Assembly (NCBI GenBank): GCA_041389885.1
Contig: JAWKRB010000015.1
Location: 124,001 to 188,000, forward strand
Length of the DNA: 64,000 bases
Direction of reading: 5' to 3'
DNA from: JAWKRB01 sp041389885
GTDB taxonomy: Bacteria > Myxococcota_A > Polyangia > Polyangiales > Ga0077539
Both the position numbers and the translations under genes were made by a program. This document shows positions 8,064 through 16,281 of the stretch, piece by piece. Position 1 is the stretch's first letter. Each line of letters starts with the position of its first letter. The notes under the pieces are model-generated. The model searched no databases. It saw only the letters and a list, made by a program, of their open reading frames with translations, and was not told the DNA's origin.

Positions 8064-8477
8064 ATGCTTTCCCCGAAAAAGACGAAACACCGCAAGCAGC
8101 AGAAGGGCAACCTCAAGGGCATCGCGCACAGCGGGTCCGACGTGTCCTTCGGCGACTTCGGTCTTCAGGTCACTGAGGGCGGCTGGATCACCGCGCGGCA
8201 GATCGAAGCGGCGCGTATGGCGATCACCCGCCACGTCCGCCGCCAGGGCAATATCTGGATCCGGATCTTTCCGGACAAGCCCGTCACGAAGAAGCCCCTC
8301 GAGACCCGCATGGGTCACGGCAAGGGCTCCGTCGAGGAGTGGGTCGCCGTGGTCCAGCCCGGCCGGGTGCTCTACGAGCTCGGCGGCGTGCCCGAGGCGA
8401 TGGTCAAGGAAGCCTTCCGTCTCGCGGGCCACAAGCTGCCCCTCGCGACCCGGCTTCTGACTCGGGAAATTGGCTGA
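8064..8477 (+). CDS. rplP: Large ribosomal subunit protein uL16
   Basis: 137 residues, the standard length. uL16 contacts tRNA and the A-site region of the 50S subunit. Diagnostic stretches are MLSPKKTKHRKQQKG at the start, ARMAITRHVRRQGNIWIRIFPDKPVTKKP in the middle (recognised in pieces), and MGHGKGSVEEWVAVV. A GGGAG sequence precedes the ATG. The gene lies 21 bases after rpsC. Confidence 0.99.
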   Translation: MLSPKKTKHRKQQKGNLKGIAHSGSDVSFGDFGLQVTEGGWITARQIEAARMAITRHVRRQGNIWIRIFPDKPVTKKPLETRMGHGKGSVEEWVAVVQPGRVLYELGGVPEAMVKEAFRLAGHKLPLATRLLTREIG

Positions 8478-8491
8478 GGCGAGAGACGGTC

Positions 8492-8710
8492 ATGGCGAAC
8501 GGCACCACGGTCCAGCAACTGCGTGAGCGCTCCGATGCGGAGCTGACGGAATTCGTCAGCGCCAAGCAGAAGGAGCTCCTCGACGCGCGATTCAAGAACT
8601 ACACGAGCCAGCTCATGGACACGAGCTCCGTGGCGAAGCTCCGCAAGGAGATCGCCCGGGGCATGTCGGTGCAGCGCGAGCGCGTCAACGCCAAGAAGGC
8701 GGGTGCGTGA
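8492..8710 (+). CDS. rpmC: Large ribosomal subunit protein uL29
   Basis: 72 residues forming the helical hairpin of uL29, near the exit tunnel: LRERSDAELTEFV, then the usual LLDARFKNYTSQL and a basic end (IARGMSVQRER). The ATG at 8492 is preceded by GAGAG. The stop overlaps the rpsQ start (TGATG at 8708-8712), so the two are probably translationally coupled. Confidence 0.96.
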   Translation: MANGTTVQQLRERSDAELTEFVSAKQKELLDARFKNYTSQLMDTSSVAKLRKEIARGMSVQRERVNAKKAGA

Positions 8711-9006
8711 TGGACACAGAGTCTAACGTCGCCGAGGCTCAGAAGCCCCACGGCTCCAAGCGCGTGCTGGTGGGCAAGGTCACCAGCGCGAAGATGCAGA
8801 AGACCATCGTGGTCGAGGTCGTCCGCTCGGTGAAGCACCCGGTGTACGGCAAGTACGTGCGCCGCCGTAAGAAGTACAAGGCGCACGACGAGACCCAGCA
8901 GTACCTGGTGGGCGACGTCGTGGAGATCCGCGAGTCGAAGCCCATGTCCCGCGACAAGCGCTGGACCGCGGTGACCCTGGTCCGCCGCCCCAACGCGAAC
9001 CGCTAA
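8710..9006 (+). CDS. rpsQ: Small ribosomal subunit protein uS17
   Basis: 98 residues. uS17 is a 16S rRNA-binding OB-fold protein. The core VLVGKVTSAKMQKTIVVEV and YGKYVRRRKKYKAHDE is canonical, followed by GDVVEIRESKPMSRDKRW. The N-terminus carries about 18 extra residues rich in Glu, Ala and Ser. I used the ATG at 8710 rather than the adjacent upstream GTG at 8707. Confidence 0.98.
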   Translation: MDTESNVAEAQKPHGSKRVLVGKVTSAKMQKTIVVEVVRSVKHPVYGKYVRRRKKYKAHDETQQYLVGDVVEIRESKPMSRDKRWTAVTLVRRPNANR

Positions 9007-9019
9007 GAGGAGAACTCCC

Positions 9020-9388
9020 ATGATCCAGATGAGAACCATCCTCGATGTCGCCGACAACTCCGGAGCCCGACGCGTGCAGTGCGTGAAGGTGCTCGGCGGG
9101 AGCCGTCGCCGCTACGCCGCCCTGGGCGACGTGATCGTGGTGAGCGTGAAGGAAGCGCTCCCGAACATGAAGGTGAAGAAGGGCCAGACCGCGCGCGCGG
9201 TGGTGGTCCGCACGAGGCGCGAGTATCAGCGGCCCGACGGGTCGTACGTGAAGTTCGACACCAACAGCGCGGTGATCATCGACAAGGACGGCGGGCCCGT
9301 GGGCACGCGCATCTTTGGCCCGGTGGCCCGCGAGCTGCGCGGCAAGACCTTCATGAAGATCATCTCGCTCGCGCCGGAGGTGATCTGA
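9020..9388 (+). CDS. rplN: Large ribosomal subunit protein uL14
   Basis: 122 residues, the exact family length. uL14 forms the inter-subunit bridge surface with bL19. It starts MIQMRTILDVADNSGAR and contains the hallmark GSRRRYAALGDVI and FDTNSAVIIDKDG. A strong AGAGGAG ribosome binding site precedes the ATG. Confidence 0.99.
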   Translation: MIQMRTILDVADNSGARRVQCVKVLGGSRRRYAALGDVIVVSVKEALPNMKVKKGQTARAVVVRTRREYQRPDGSYVKFDTNSAVIIDKDGGPVGTRIFGPVARELRGKTFMKIISLAPEVI

Positions 9389-9390
9389 TC

Positions 9391-9723
9391 ATGAGCCTCG
9401 CACGCATCCGTACCGGCGACACCGTCGTCGTCATCTCCGGCAAGGACAAGGGCAAGACCGGTCGCGTGATGAGCGTCGACCTGGCCAACGACCGGGTCCT
9501 CGTCGAGGGCATCAACATCGTGAAGCGCCACGTGAAGCCCAACATGCGGGACCGCGACGGCGGCATCCGCGAGGGCGAGCGGCCGATCTACGCGTCGAAG
9601 GTCATGCCCATCGACCCGGAGACCGGCAAGGGCACGCGGGTTCGCACCCAGATCGAGGCCGACGGATCGAAGGCCCGCATCGCGGTGAAGAGCGGCAAGC
9701 CCATCACGGTCGAGGCGGTCTGA
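9391..9723 (+). CDS. rplX: Large ribosomal subunit protein uL24
   Basis: 110 residues. uL24 initiates 50S assembly on 23S rRNA. It has the KOW motif (GDTVVVISGKDKGKTGRV), then VEGINIVKRHVKP and a typical basic end (KPITVEAV). It starts two bases after the rplN stop. Confidence 0.98.
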   Translation: MSLARIRTGDTVVVISGKDKGKTGRVMSVDLANDRVLVEGINIVKRHVKPNMRDRDGGIREGERPIYASKVMPIDPETGKGTRVRTQIEADGSKARIAVKSGKPITVEAV

Positions 9724-9797
9724 GAGTTTGAACTTCCGACGCGGGTCCCGAGGCCTGGCAAGAGCGGGTCTCGGAAACGCGGTTGAAGAGGACGAAG

Positions 9798-10484
9798 ATG
9801 GCGGACGATAAGAAGAAGAAGGCCGCACCCGCGAAGGGTGGCAAGGCCGCGGCGCCCCAGAAGGGCACCGAGAAGAAGGCGAAGAAGCCCGCGGCCGCCG
9901 CGAAGGTCGTCAACGACGGCCCGCGCGAGCCCGAGCAGAAGATCCCCACCCGCGCGAAGGAGAAATACCTCGCGGAGGTGGTGCCGGCCCTCTCGAAGGA
10001 GTTCGGCTACAAGAACGTGATGCAGGTGCCGCGCCTGACGAAGATCACGGTGAACATGGGCCTCGGCGAGGCCGTGTCGAACCAGAAGATCATCGAGATG
10101 GGCGTGGAGCAGGTCGAGGCGATCACCGGTCAGAAGGCCATGATCACCCGGGCCCGCAAGAGCATCTCGACCTACAAGCTCCGCGCGGGGTCGCCCATCG
10201 GCGTGATGGTCACCCTCCGTCAGCGGCGCATGTGGGAGTTCCTCGATCGGCTCATCACCTTCGGGCTGCCGCGCGTGCGCGACTTCAAGGGCGTCAGCCC
10301 GAAGGGCTTTGATGGCAAGGGCAACTACACCCTGGGCATCAAAGAGCAGATCATCTTCCCTGAGATCAACTACGACACCGTCGAGAAGGTCAAGGGGCTC
10401 AACATCTCTTTTACCACCACCGCCAGGACCGACGAGGAGGGCCGCGCGCTCCTCAAGTTCCTGGGGATGCCGTTCCGCACCTGA
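9798..10484 (+). CDS. rplE: Large ribosomal subunit protein uL5
   Basis: 228 residues. uL5 binds 5S rRNA and the P-site tRNA T-loop. The core matches the family: YKNVMQVPRLTKITVNMGLGEA, AITGQKAMITRARKSISTYKLR, FPEINYDTVEKVKG. About 50 extra Lys/Ala/Pro-rich residues precede it (ADDKKKKAAPAKGG and onward), compared with the normal length of about 180. The ATG at 9798 has AGAGG six bases upstream. A TTG at 9783 is possible but less likely. The 74 bases before the gene hold only a weak CCGAG/CTCGG inverted repeat. Confidence 0.98.
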   Translation: MADDKKKKAAPAKGGKAAAPQKGTEKKAKKPAAAAKVVNDGPREPEQKIPTRAKEKYLAEVVPALSKEFGYKNVMQVPRLTKITVNMGLGEAVSNQKIIEMGVEQVEAITGQKAMITRARKSISTYKLRAGSPIGVMVTLRQRRMWEFLDRLITFGLPRVRDFKGVSPKGFDGKGNYTLGIKEQIIFPEINYDTVEKVKGLNISFTTTARTDEEGRALLKFLGMPFRT

Positions 10485-10503
10485 GTCGAGAGGGAGAGTT
10501 CTC

Positions 10504-10689
10504 GTGGCACGTGCCTGTTCTTTCGCGAAGCTGCAGCAGACCCCGAAGTTCTCGGTCCGTCATCGGAACCGCTGCCGGGTCTGCGGCCGCGCGCGCGGCT
10601 ACTACCGCAAGTTCGAGCTCTGTCGAGTGTGCCTGAGGGTCTACGCCTTGCGTGGCGAGATCCCGGGCGTGATCAAGGCGAGCTGGTGA
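10504..10689 (+). CDS. rpsN: Small ribosomal subunit protein uS14, zinc-binding type
   Basis: 61 residues with two CxxC pairs (Cys24/Cys27 and Cys40/Cys43, around RARGYYRKFEL). This is the short zinc-ribbon (type Z) form of uS14, not the ~100-residue zinc-free form. It starts with GTG at 10504 after a GAGAGGGAGAG ribosome binding site. It sits between rplE and rpsH, its usual place. Confidence 0.97.
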   Translation: MARACSFAKLQQTPKFSVRHRNRCRVCGRARGYYRKFELCRVCLRVYALRGEIPGVIKASW

Positions 10690-10699
10690 GAGGTCTGCG

Positions 10700-11098
10700 A
10701 TGTTGACTGATCCCGTTTCAGACATGCTCACTCGTATCCGCAACGCGGCGCTCGCGCGCCACGAGCGGCTTACGTTCCCCGCGTCGCGCCTGAAGCGCAG
10801 CCTCGCGGAGATCCTGGTGAGCGAAGGCTACATCTCCTCCGTCGCCGACGACGTCGACGCCAAGGGGCGCCCGCAGATCACGCTGGTGCTCAAGTACGGA
10901 CGCGACCGCGCGCCGGCCATCGAAGGCCTGCGTCGGGTCTCGCGCCCGGGGCGTCGGGTCTACACGGCCTCGGACAACATCAACAAGGTCCGCAACGGTC
11001 TCGGCATCTCGGTGCTGAGCACGTCCCGCGGAGTGATGAGCGACCGCGAGGCTCGCCGCCACGGAGTGGGCGGCGAGGTCCTCTGCGAAGTCTGGTGA
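10700..11098 (+). CDS. rpsH: Small ribosomal subunit protein uS8
   Basis: 132 residues, the normal length. uS8 binds the central domain of 16S rRNA and in enterobacteria represses the spc operon. The start (TDPVSDMLTRIRNA) and the C-terminal signature (GISVLSTSRGVMSDREARR, ending GGEVLCEVW) are canonical. I did not identify a target site mimic in the leader. Confidence 0.99.
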   Translation: MLTDPVSDMLTRIRNAALARHERLTFPASRLKRSLAEILVSEGYISSVADDVDAKGRPQITLVLKYGRDRAPAIEGLRRVSRPGRRVYTASDNINKVRNGLGISVLSTSRGVMSDREARRHGVGGEVLCEVW

Positions 11099-11111
11099 AG
11101 GGAGCGACGTC

Positions 11112-11711
11112 ATGTCCAAGATCGGAAGGCGACCCGTCTCTGTTCCCCAGGGTGTCACCGTCACGAGCGGCCCTGGCTTCTTCGAGGTCAAGGGCGCGAA
11201 GGGCACGGTCCGGCGCGTGGTCCCCGCGGGGGTCTCGTTCAAGGCCGAGGGTGCGCTCATCAACGTGACCGCCGACGAGTCGGTCCCCGCGGGGGACGTC
11301 TCGCGCGTGACCGGCACCGCGCGCTCGCACCTCGCGAACGCCGTGCTCGGGGTCTCGAAGGGCTTCGTGATGGGGATCAAGCTCGAGGGCACCGGCTACA
11401 AGGCCGACCTCAAGGGCTCGACCCTCACCATGTCCCTGGGCCTCTCGCACCCGGCGATCTTCGAGGTCCCGGCGGCGCTGAAGGTGCAGATCCCGGGTGA
11501 CAGCAAGAACACCGTGCTGCTCCTCGAGAGCGCCGACAAGGACGTGCTGGGTCAGGCCGTGGCCGACATCCAGCGGTTCCGTCCCCCGGAGCCCTACAAG
11601 GGCAAGGGTGTGCGTCTGATGAAGCCCGGCTCCTCGACCGCGAGTCCCGACCTGGTTCGGATTCGTCAGAAGGCGGGCAAGGCAGGCAAGGGCGGCAAGG
11701 GCGGAAAGTGA
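11112..11711 (+). CDS. rplF: Large ribosomal subunit protein uL6
   Basis: 199 residues. uL6 lies near the factor-binding site of the 50S subunit. MSKIGRRPVSVPQGV and the C-terminal signature PPEPYKGKGVR are canonical. The tail is a Lys/Gly-rich extension (IRQKAGKAGKGGKGGK) of about 20 residues beyond the usual length of about 178. A perfect hairpin follows before rplR. Confidence 0.98.
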   Translation: MSKIGRRPVSVPQGVTVTSGPGFFEVKGAKGTVRRVVPAGVSFKAEGALINVTADESVPAGDVSRVTGTARSHLANAVLGVSKGFVMGIKLEGTGYKADLKGSTLTMSLGLSHPAIFEVPAALKVQIPGDSKNTVLLLESADKDVLGQAVADIQRFRPPEPYKGKGVRLMKPGSSTASPDLVRIRQKAGKAGKGGKGGK

Positions 11712-11723
11712 TGAACTCGTAGC

Positions 11724-11746
11724 CGAGACCGCGCGGTGCGGTCTCG
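11724..11746 (+). promoter_or_regulatory. Perfect 9-bp hairpin between rplF and rplR
   Basis: CGAGACCGC and GCGGTCTCG form a perfect 9-bp stem with a 5-base loop in the 53-base gap between rplF and rplR. It has no T-tract and lies 15 bases before the rplR start. It could be an attenuator, an mRNA-processing or stability element, or a structure affecting rplR initiation. Confidence 0.5.
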
Positions 11747-11764
11747 TACGCGAGCGAGGTAACG

Positions 11765-12130
11765 ATGAGCAGCAACAGCGACCAGCGACAGCGCCGCAAG
11801 GCGCGTATCCGAGGGAAGGTCAGCGGCACGCAGGAGCGACCGCGGCTGACGGTCTTCCGTTCGTCGAAGCACATCTACGCGCAGGTCATCGACGACGCCA
11901 CGGGGTGCACCCTCGTCGCGGCGTCCTCGACCGAGCCGTCCGTCCGCGAGGCGACCGGCGACGATCGCAAGCTCGATGTCGCCCGCAAGGTGGGCGAGGC
12001 CGTCGCGAAGAAGTGCCTGGAGAAGGGGATCACGAAGGTGGTCTTCGATCGCAACGGGTACGTGTACCAGGCGAACAACCGGGTCGGTGTGCTCGCGGAC
12101 AGCGCGCGCAAAGTCGGCCTGAATTTCTGA
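11765..12130 (+). CDS. rplR: Large ribosomal subunit protein uL18
   Basis: 121 residues. uL18 binds 5S rRNA with uL5 and bL25. Recognised by RRKARIRGKVSGTQERPRL, then VFRSSKHIYAQVIDD and KVVFDRNGYVYQ. The length is normal. Confidence 0.98.
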   Translation: MSSNSDQRQRRKARIRGKVSGTQERPRLTVFRSSKHIYAQVIDDATGCTLVAASSTEPSVREATGDDRKLDVARKVGEAVAKKCLEKGITKVVFDRNGYVYQANNRVGVLADSARKVGLNF

Positions 12131-12151
12131 GTCCAAGGGAGAGCAACTCCG

Positions 12152-12685
12152 ATGTCGATGATCGATAACGACGAGAGGGAGCTCAAGGAGCGCGTCGTAC
12201 ACATCAACCGCGTTGCGAAGGTCGTGAAGGGCGGAAGGCGCTTCTCGTTCTCGGCGCTGATTGTTGTGGGCGATGGCGCCGGCCGCGTGGGCGTGGGCCT
12301 GGGCAAGGCCAACGAGGTCCCCGAGGCCATCCGCAAGGGTACCGACCAGGCGCGCAAGAACCTCTTCCCGATCCCCCTCGTGGGCGGGACGATCCCGCAC
12401 GAGATCATGGGGATCTTCGGCGCGGGCAAGGTGATGCTGCGACCGGCGTCGCCGGGCACCGGCGTCATCGCCGGCGGCGCGGTGCGCGCGGTCGTCGAGA
12501 GCGCTGGGGTGAAGGACATCCTCACCAAGAGCCTCGGCAGCCGCAACCCCCACAACTCGGTGAAGGCCACGGTGATGGCCCTGCGCCAGCTCCGCGACAT
12601 CCACCAGACGGCGACGAAGCGGGGCAAGCGCCCCGAGGACCTCACCGAGTCGTCGGACAAGACCGCGCCGACGGCGCAGGATTGA
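12152..12685 (+). CDS. rpsE: Small ribosomal subunit protein uS5
   Basis: 177 residues. uS5 is at the mRNA entry and influences decoding fidelity. The double-stranded RNA-binding part contains VVHINRVAKVVKGGRRFSF. The C-terminal domain has GHGxGKA-like GVGLGKANEVPEAI, MLRPASPGTGVIAGG and SLGSRNPHNSVKA. A GGGAGAG ribosome binding site lies before the ATG. Confidence 0.98.
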   Translation: MSMIDNDERELKERVVHINRVAKVVKGGRRFSFSALIVVGDGAGRVGVGLGKANEVPEAIRKGTDQARKNLFPIPLVGGTIPHEIMGIFGAGKVMLRPASPGTGVIAGGAVRAVVESAGVKDILTKSLGSRNPHNSVKATVMALRQLRDIHQTATKRGKRPEDLTESSDKTAPTAQD

Positions 12686-12692
12686 TGCAGTC

Positions 12693-12884
12693 ATGGCGAA
12701 GACCCATCTCCGCGTGAAGCAGGTCAAGAGCGCAATCGGCGAGCGCTGGCAGTTCGGCGAGACCCTCAAGGGGCTCGGGCTGAAGGGCCCGAGCACCGAG
12801 GTGCTCGTGGCGAATACGCCGTCGTTCCGCGGCGCGATCAAGAAGGTGATCCACCTCGTTACGGTGGAGGAGACCGATGGCTGA
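12693..12884 (+). CDS. rpmD: Large ribosomal subunit protein uL30
   Basis: 63 residues of the small ferredoxin-like uL30 fold: LRVKQVKSAIG, then TLKGLGLKGPS and a C-terminal IKKVIHLVTVEE. It overlaps the start of rplO by 8 bases, implying coupled translation. Confidence 0.95.
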   Translation: MAKTHLRVKQVKSAIGERWQFGETLKGLGLKGPSTEVLVANTPSFRGAIKKVIHLVTVEETDG

Positions 12885-13368
12885 CATCCTTTCGAATCTG
12901 CACCCCCCGGTCGGAGCCGTCCGCAAGCGCACCCGTCGCGGGCGTGGCGTTGGCTCGGGCCTTGGCAAGACCGCTGGCAAGGGCCAGAAGGGCCAGAAGG
13001 CCCGGAACACCGGCAACTTCTCGAAGATGGCGTTTCAGGGCGGTCAGACGCCCATGCAGCGCCGCCTCCCGAAGCGCGGGTTCAACAACCTGTTCCCGAC
13101 GGTGTTCGCGACGGTGAACCTCGAGACGATCGCGACGACCTTCGAGGCCGGCTCCACGGTCGACCTCGAGTCGCTCAAGGTCGCGCACCTGGTGAAGCGC
13201 GACGCGAAGCGCGTGAAGGTCCTCGGGAACGGGGAGCTCACCCACAAGCTCGTGCTGAAGGTGCACGCGGTCTCCGCGGGCGCCCGGAGCAAGGTCGAGG
13301 CGGCCGGCGGCAGCGTCGAGATCGTTTCTGCGGACGTTCCTGCAAAGGGCGGGACCACATCGGCCTGA
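12877..13368 (+). CDS. rplO: Large ribosomal subunit protein uL15
   Basis: 163 residues. uL15 is a late-assembly 50S protein. The Gly/Arg-rich N-terminal extension GAVRKRTRRGRGVGSGLGKTAGKGQKG is typical (shown here beyond the motif only in part), followed by FQGGQTPMQRRLPKRG and a C-terminal globular part. The length is slightly above the usual ~145. The following 94 bases contain an imperfect GC-rich inverted repeat before secY. Confidence 0.97.
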   Translation: MADILSNLHPPVGAVRKRTRRGRGVGSGLGKTAGKGQKGQKARNTGNFSKMAFQGGQTPMQRRLPKRGFNNLFPTVFATVNLETIATTFEAGSTVDLESLKVAHLVKRDAKRVKVLGNGELTHKLVLKVHAVSAGARSKVEAAGGSVEIVSADVPAKGGTTSA

Positions 13369-13462
13369 TCTCGGGTTATAGGGGCGCCGTCTCTGACCGC
13401 CGCGGGCGGCGCGGCGCCTCGACCACCCCGAACCTGATCGACCTGTGTGAAGGAATGAACTG

Positions 13463-14788
13463 ATGGCCCTCAGCGCGATCGCCAACATCGGACGCATCCC
13501 GGAGCTGCGCCGTCGCCTGCTGTTCACCCTCGGGATGATCGCGATCTACCGCCTCGGCGTGTACATCACGGTCCCCGGGACGGACCGCATGGCGATGAAG
13601 CAGTACCTCGGGCAGGACAGCGGCGGCGGGGGCTTTCTCAACCTCCTGAACCTGTTCTCCGGAGGCGCCCTCGAGCGCGTGAGCATCTTCGCCCTGGGCG
13701 TGACGCCCTACGTGTCGGCGTCGATCATCTTTCAGCTCATGACCTCGATCTTCAAGCCCCTCGAGGAGCTCCGCAAGGAGGGCGAGGTCGGCCAGCGCAA
13801 GATCAATCAGTACACCCGCTACGCCACCATCGGCCTGGCGCTGGTGCAGGGCTTCTTCATGTCCGTCGGGCTGGGGACCTTGCAGACCAGCGACCTCGTG
13901 GCCGTCGTGCGCGACAACGGCTGGGGCTTTCGCATCCTCGCCTCGCTCACCCTCGCCACGGGCACGGCCTTCGTGATGTGGCTCGGCGAGCAGGTCACCG
14001 AGCGCGGCATCGGCAACGGCATCTCGCTGCTGATCTTCGCCGGCATCGTCGCAGACTTCCCGTCCGCGGCGGCGAACACCTGGCAGTTCACCAGCAGCGG
14101 GCAGATCGCGCCGACGGCGCTGCTCATCGCCGCCGTGCTGATGATCGGCTCGGTGATGACCATCGTGTTCTTCGAGCGCGGGCAGCGCCGCATCCCGATC
14201 GAGTACAGCCGCCGGATCATCGGGCGAAAGATGTACGGCGGGCAGCGCACGCACCTGCCGCTGCGCGTGAACTCGGCCGGGGTGATCCCGCCGATCTTCG
14301 CGTCGACCCTGCTGATGCTCCCCACGCAGCTCGCCGACTGGCGGGTGTGGGGGATGACGAGCCTGCGCGACCAGCTGCAGCGCGGGGGCTGGGTCTACAA
14401 CAGCCTCTTCGTCGTGCTCACGATCTTCTTCTGCTACTTCTACACGTCGATCACCTTCCCCCCCGTGGACGTGGCCGACAACCTGAAGAAGCAGGGGGCC
14501 TTCATCCCGAACATCCGCCCCGGCAAGGCCACGGCGGACTACATCGAGAAGGTCCTCATGAGGATCACCTTCGGCGGCGCGGTGTACGTGGCGGCGGTGA
14601 CCATCCTCCCGTCGTTCATGCAGCAGTACCTGAAGGTGCAGTTTCCCTTCGGCGGCACCTCGATCATGATCGTGGTGGGCGTGGCCCTCGACACGGTGAA
14701 CCAGATCGAGAGCCACCTGATCTCGCGTCACTACGAGGGCTTCGCCGGCCCTGGCGCGCCGCGCATCCAAGCACGGAGGGCGACGTGA
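13463..14788 (+). CDS. secY: Preprotein translocase channel subunit SecY
   Basis: 441 residues, the family length, forming the ten-helix protein-conducting channel of the inner membrane with SecE and SecG. Recognised by IPELRRRLLFTLGMIAIYRLGV, then FSGGALERVSIFALGVTPYVSASI, the loop QRRIPIEYSRRIIG and the C-terminal FVPNIRPGKAT-like FIPNIRPGKATADY. An AAGGA ribosome binding site precedes the ATG. The stop overlaps the adk start (GTGA). Confidence 0.99.
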   Translation: MALSAIANIGRIPELRRRLLFTLGMIAIYRLGVYITVPGTDRMAMKQYLGQDSGGGGFLNLLNLFSGGALERVSIFALGVTPYVSASIIFQLMTSIFKPLEELRKEGEVGQRKINQYTRYATIGLALVQGFFMSVGLGTLQTSDLVAVVRDNGWGFRILASLTLATGTAFVMWLGEQVTERGIGNGISLLIFAGIVADFPSAAANTWQFTSSGQIAPTALLIAAVLMIGSVMTIVFFERGQRRIPIEYSRRIIGRKMYGGQRTHLPLRVNSAGVIPPIFASTLLMLPTQLADWRVWGMTSLRDQLQRGGWVYNSLFVVLTIFFCYFYTSITFPPVDVADNLKKQGAFIPNIRPGKATADYIEKVLMRITFGGAVYVAAVTILPSFMQQYLKVQFPFGGTSIMIVVGVALDTVNQIESHLISRHYEGFAGPGAPRIQARRAT

Positions 14789-15432
14789 ACGACCTCGTCT
14801 TCATCGGTCCGCCCGGAGCGGGCAAGGGCACCCAGGCGCAGCGACTCGTCGCGAAGCTCTCGGTGCCGCAGATCTCGACCGGAGACATGCTCCGCGCGGC
14901 CCGCAAGGCTGGCACCGAGCTCGGTCGCAAGGCCGACGAGTACATGACCCGCGGCGCGCTGGTCCCCGACGAGGTCGTCATCGGCCTGGTCGAGGAGCGG
15001 CTGCAGCTCGACGACGCCCGCGAGGGCTTCGTGCTCGACGGGTTCCCGCGGACGGTTCCCCAGGCCGAGGCCCTCGATCGGCTGCTGGCCCGCATGGGCC
15101 GCGGAATTACCCACGTGATCCTGCTCCAGGTCCCGGATGAATTGATCATCGAGCGGATTACCGGCAGAAGAGTGGGCGAGACCTCTGGACGGATCTACCA
15201 CATCAAGTATGATCCGCCCCCCTTCCCCGACCGGGGGGAGGGCGGAGAGCGCCTCCTGATCCGCGACGACGATCGCGAAGAGGTGGTGCGCCCCCGGCAG
15301 GTAGCCTATGCGGCTCAGACCGCGCCGCTGGTCGCGTACTACGCGAACCGCGGGCTCCTGCGCAGGGTCGACGGCGTCGGCTCGGTGGACGAGGTGACGG
15401 GCGCGATCTTTCGGTCGATCGGAGTGGTGTAA
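14785..15432 (+). CDS. adk: Adenylate kinase
   Basis: 215 residues. It interconverts ATP + AMP and 2 ADP. The P-loop GPPGAGKGT is at residues 8-16. ISTGDMLR and VLDGFPRT give the AMP-binding part. The lid (GRRVGETSGRIYH, then a long loop) is of the long type but lacks the four zinc-binding Cys found in many Gram-positive enzymes. It starts with GTG at 14785, overlapping the secY stop. map, which often follows adk in this operon, is absent; infA comes next. Confidence 0.98.
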   Translation: MNDLVFIGPPGAGKGTQAQRLVAKLSVPQISTGDMLRAARKAGTELGRKADEYMTRGALVPDEVVIGLVEERLQLDDAREGFVLDGFPRTVPQAEALDRLLARMGRGITHVILLQVPDELIIERITGRRVGETSGRIYHIKYDPPPFPDRGEGGERLLIRDDDREEVVRPRQVAYAAQTAPLVAYYANRGLLRRVDGVGSVDEVTGAIFRSIGVV

Positions 15433-15435
15433 GGC

Positions 15436-15690
15436 GTGGCGAGAAGCAGGCGAGGCCGTTCGGAGCCCAGAGAGCCGAAGGGCGACAAGCTAGAGTTTGA
15501 GGGAGCCGTCCTCGAGGCGCTCCCGAACGCGATGTTTCGTGTGCAGTGTGATAATGGCCTCGCGGTGCTCGCGACGATCTCGGGCAGGATGCGGCAGTAC
15601 TACATCCGCATCCTCCCGGGCGACAAGGTGACCGTCGAGGTCTCCCCGTACGATGTCTCCAAGGGGCGGATTACCTACCGCCACAAGTGA
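15436..15690 (+). CDS. infA: Translation initiation factor IF-1
   Basis: 84 residues. IF-1 occupies the A-site of the 30S subunit during initiation. The OB-fold is clear: FEGAVLEALPNAMFRVQCDNG, then MRQYYIRILPGDKVTVEVSPYD and GRITYRHK. About 12 extra basic residues (RSRRGRSEPREPKG) precede the usual start, beyond the normal ~72. I chose the GTG at 15436, three bases after adk. No in-frame ATG fits. Confidence 0.96.
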   Translation: MARSRRGRSEPREPKGDKLEFEGAVLEALPNAMFRVQCDNGLAVLATISGRMRQYYIRILPGDKVTVEVSPYDVSKGRITYRHK

Positions 15691-15739
15691 TGGAACCGGC
15701 TCGCCCCAGGCGGGGTCAGCCATGCAGGAAGCGTTGGGC

Positions 15740-15853
15740 ATGAAGGTTCGACCGTCGGTGAAGAAGGTCTGCGACAAGTGCAAGGTGGTCCGCCGCAAGG
15801 GTGTCGTGCGGATCATCTGTGAGAATCCCCGTCACAAGCAGCGGCAGGGCTGA
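15740..15853 (+). CDS. rpmJ: Large ribosomal subunit protein bL36
   Basis: 37 residues, starting MKVRPSVKKVCDKC, with zinc ligands Cys11, Cys14, Cys27 and His32. This is the classic zinc-binding form. The ATG at 15740 gives the exact family length; the open frame upstream is not part of it. Confidence 0.97.
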   Translation: MKVRPSVKKVCDKCKVVRRKGVVRIICENPRHKQRQG

Positions 15854-15856
15854 GCC

Positions 15857-16231
15857 ATGGCACGTATTGCTGGCGTCGACCTTCCGGGTCGCAAGCACAT
15901 TTCCATCTCGCTTCGGTACCTCTACGGCGTCGGCGCAGCCCGCGCCGTGGAGATCTGCGAGAAGGCCCAGGTTCCGCTGAACAAGCGGGCGCAGGACCTC
16001 ACGGACGCGGAGATTCGCCGCATCCGCGAGATCCTCGACGCGGACTACAAGGTCGAGGGTGACCTCCGCCGCGAGGTCCAGCTCAACATCAAGCGCCTGA
16101 TGGACCTCGGCTGCTACCGCGGCCTGCGGCACCGTCGCGGGCTGCCGGTGCGCGGGCAGCGCACCCACACGAACGCCCGCACGCGCAAGGGACCCCGCAA
16201 GGGCCTGGCCGTGTCGCGCGCCAAGAAGTGA
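15857..16231 (+). CDS. rpsM: Small ribosomal subunit protein uS13
   Basis: 124 residues. uS13 sits in the 30S head and contacts the P-site tRNA and 50S. It starts MARIAGVDLPGRKHI, contains the helix-two-turn-helix region IREILDADYKVEGDLRREV, and ends with the basic RGQRTHTNARTRKGPRK. It lies 3 bases after rpmJ. Confidence 0.99.
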   Translation: MARIAGVDLPGRKHISISLRYLYGVGAARAVEICEKAQVPLNKRAQDLTDAEIRRIREILDADYKVEGDLRREVQLNIKRLMDLGCYRGLRHRRGLPVRGQRTHTNARTRKGPRKGLAVSRAKK

Positions 16232-16281
16232 CGCATTGACATCAACGATGACGGTTTGACCGGAACGATACAGAGGAACCG

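Noticed and set aside
13385..13425. Terminator before secY
   Set aside because: The GC-rich inverted repeat is imperfect and without a T-tract, and secY clearly belongs to the same operon.
16236..16275. Internal promoter before rpsK (TTGACA)
   Set aside because: No acceptable -10 lies 16-18 bases downstream.
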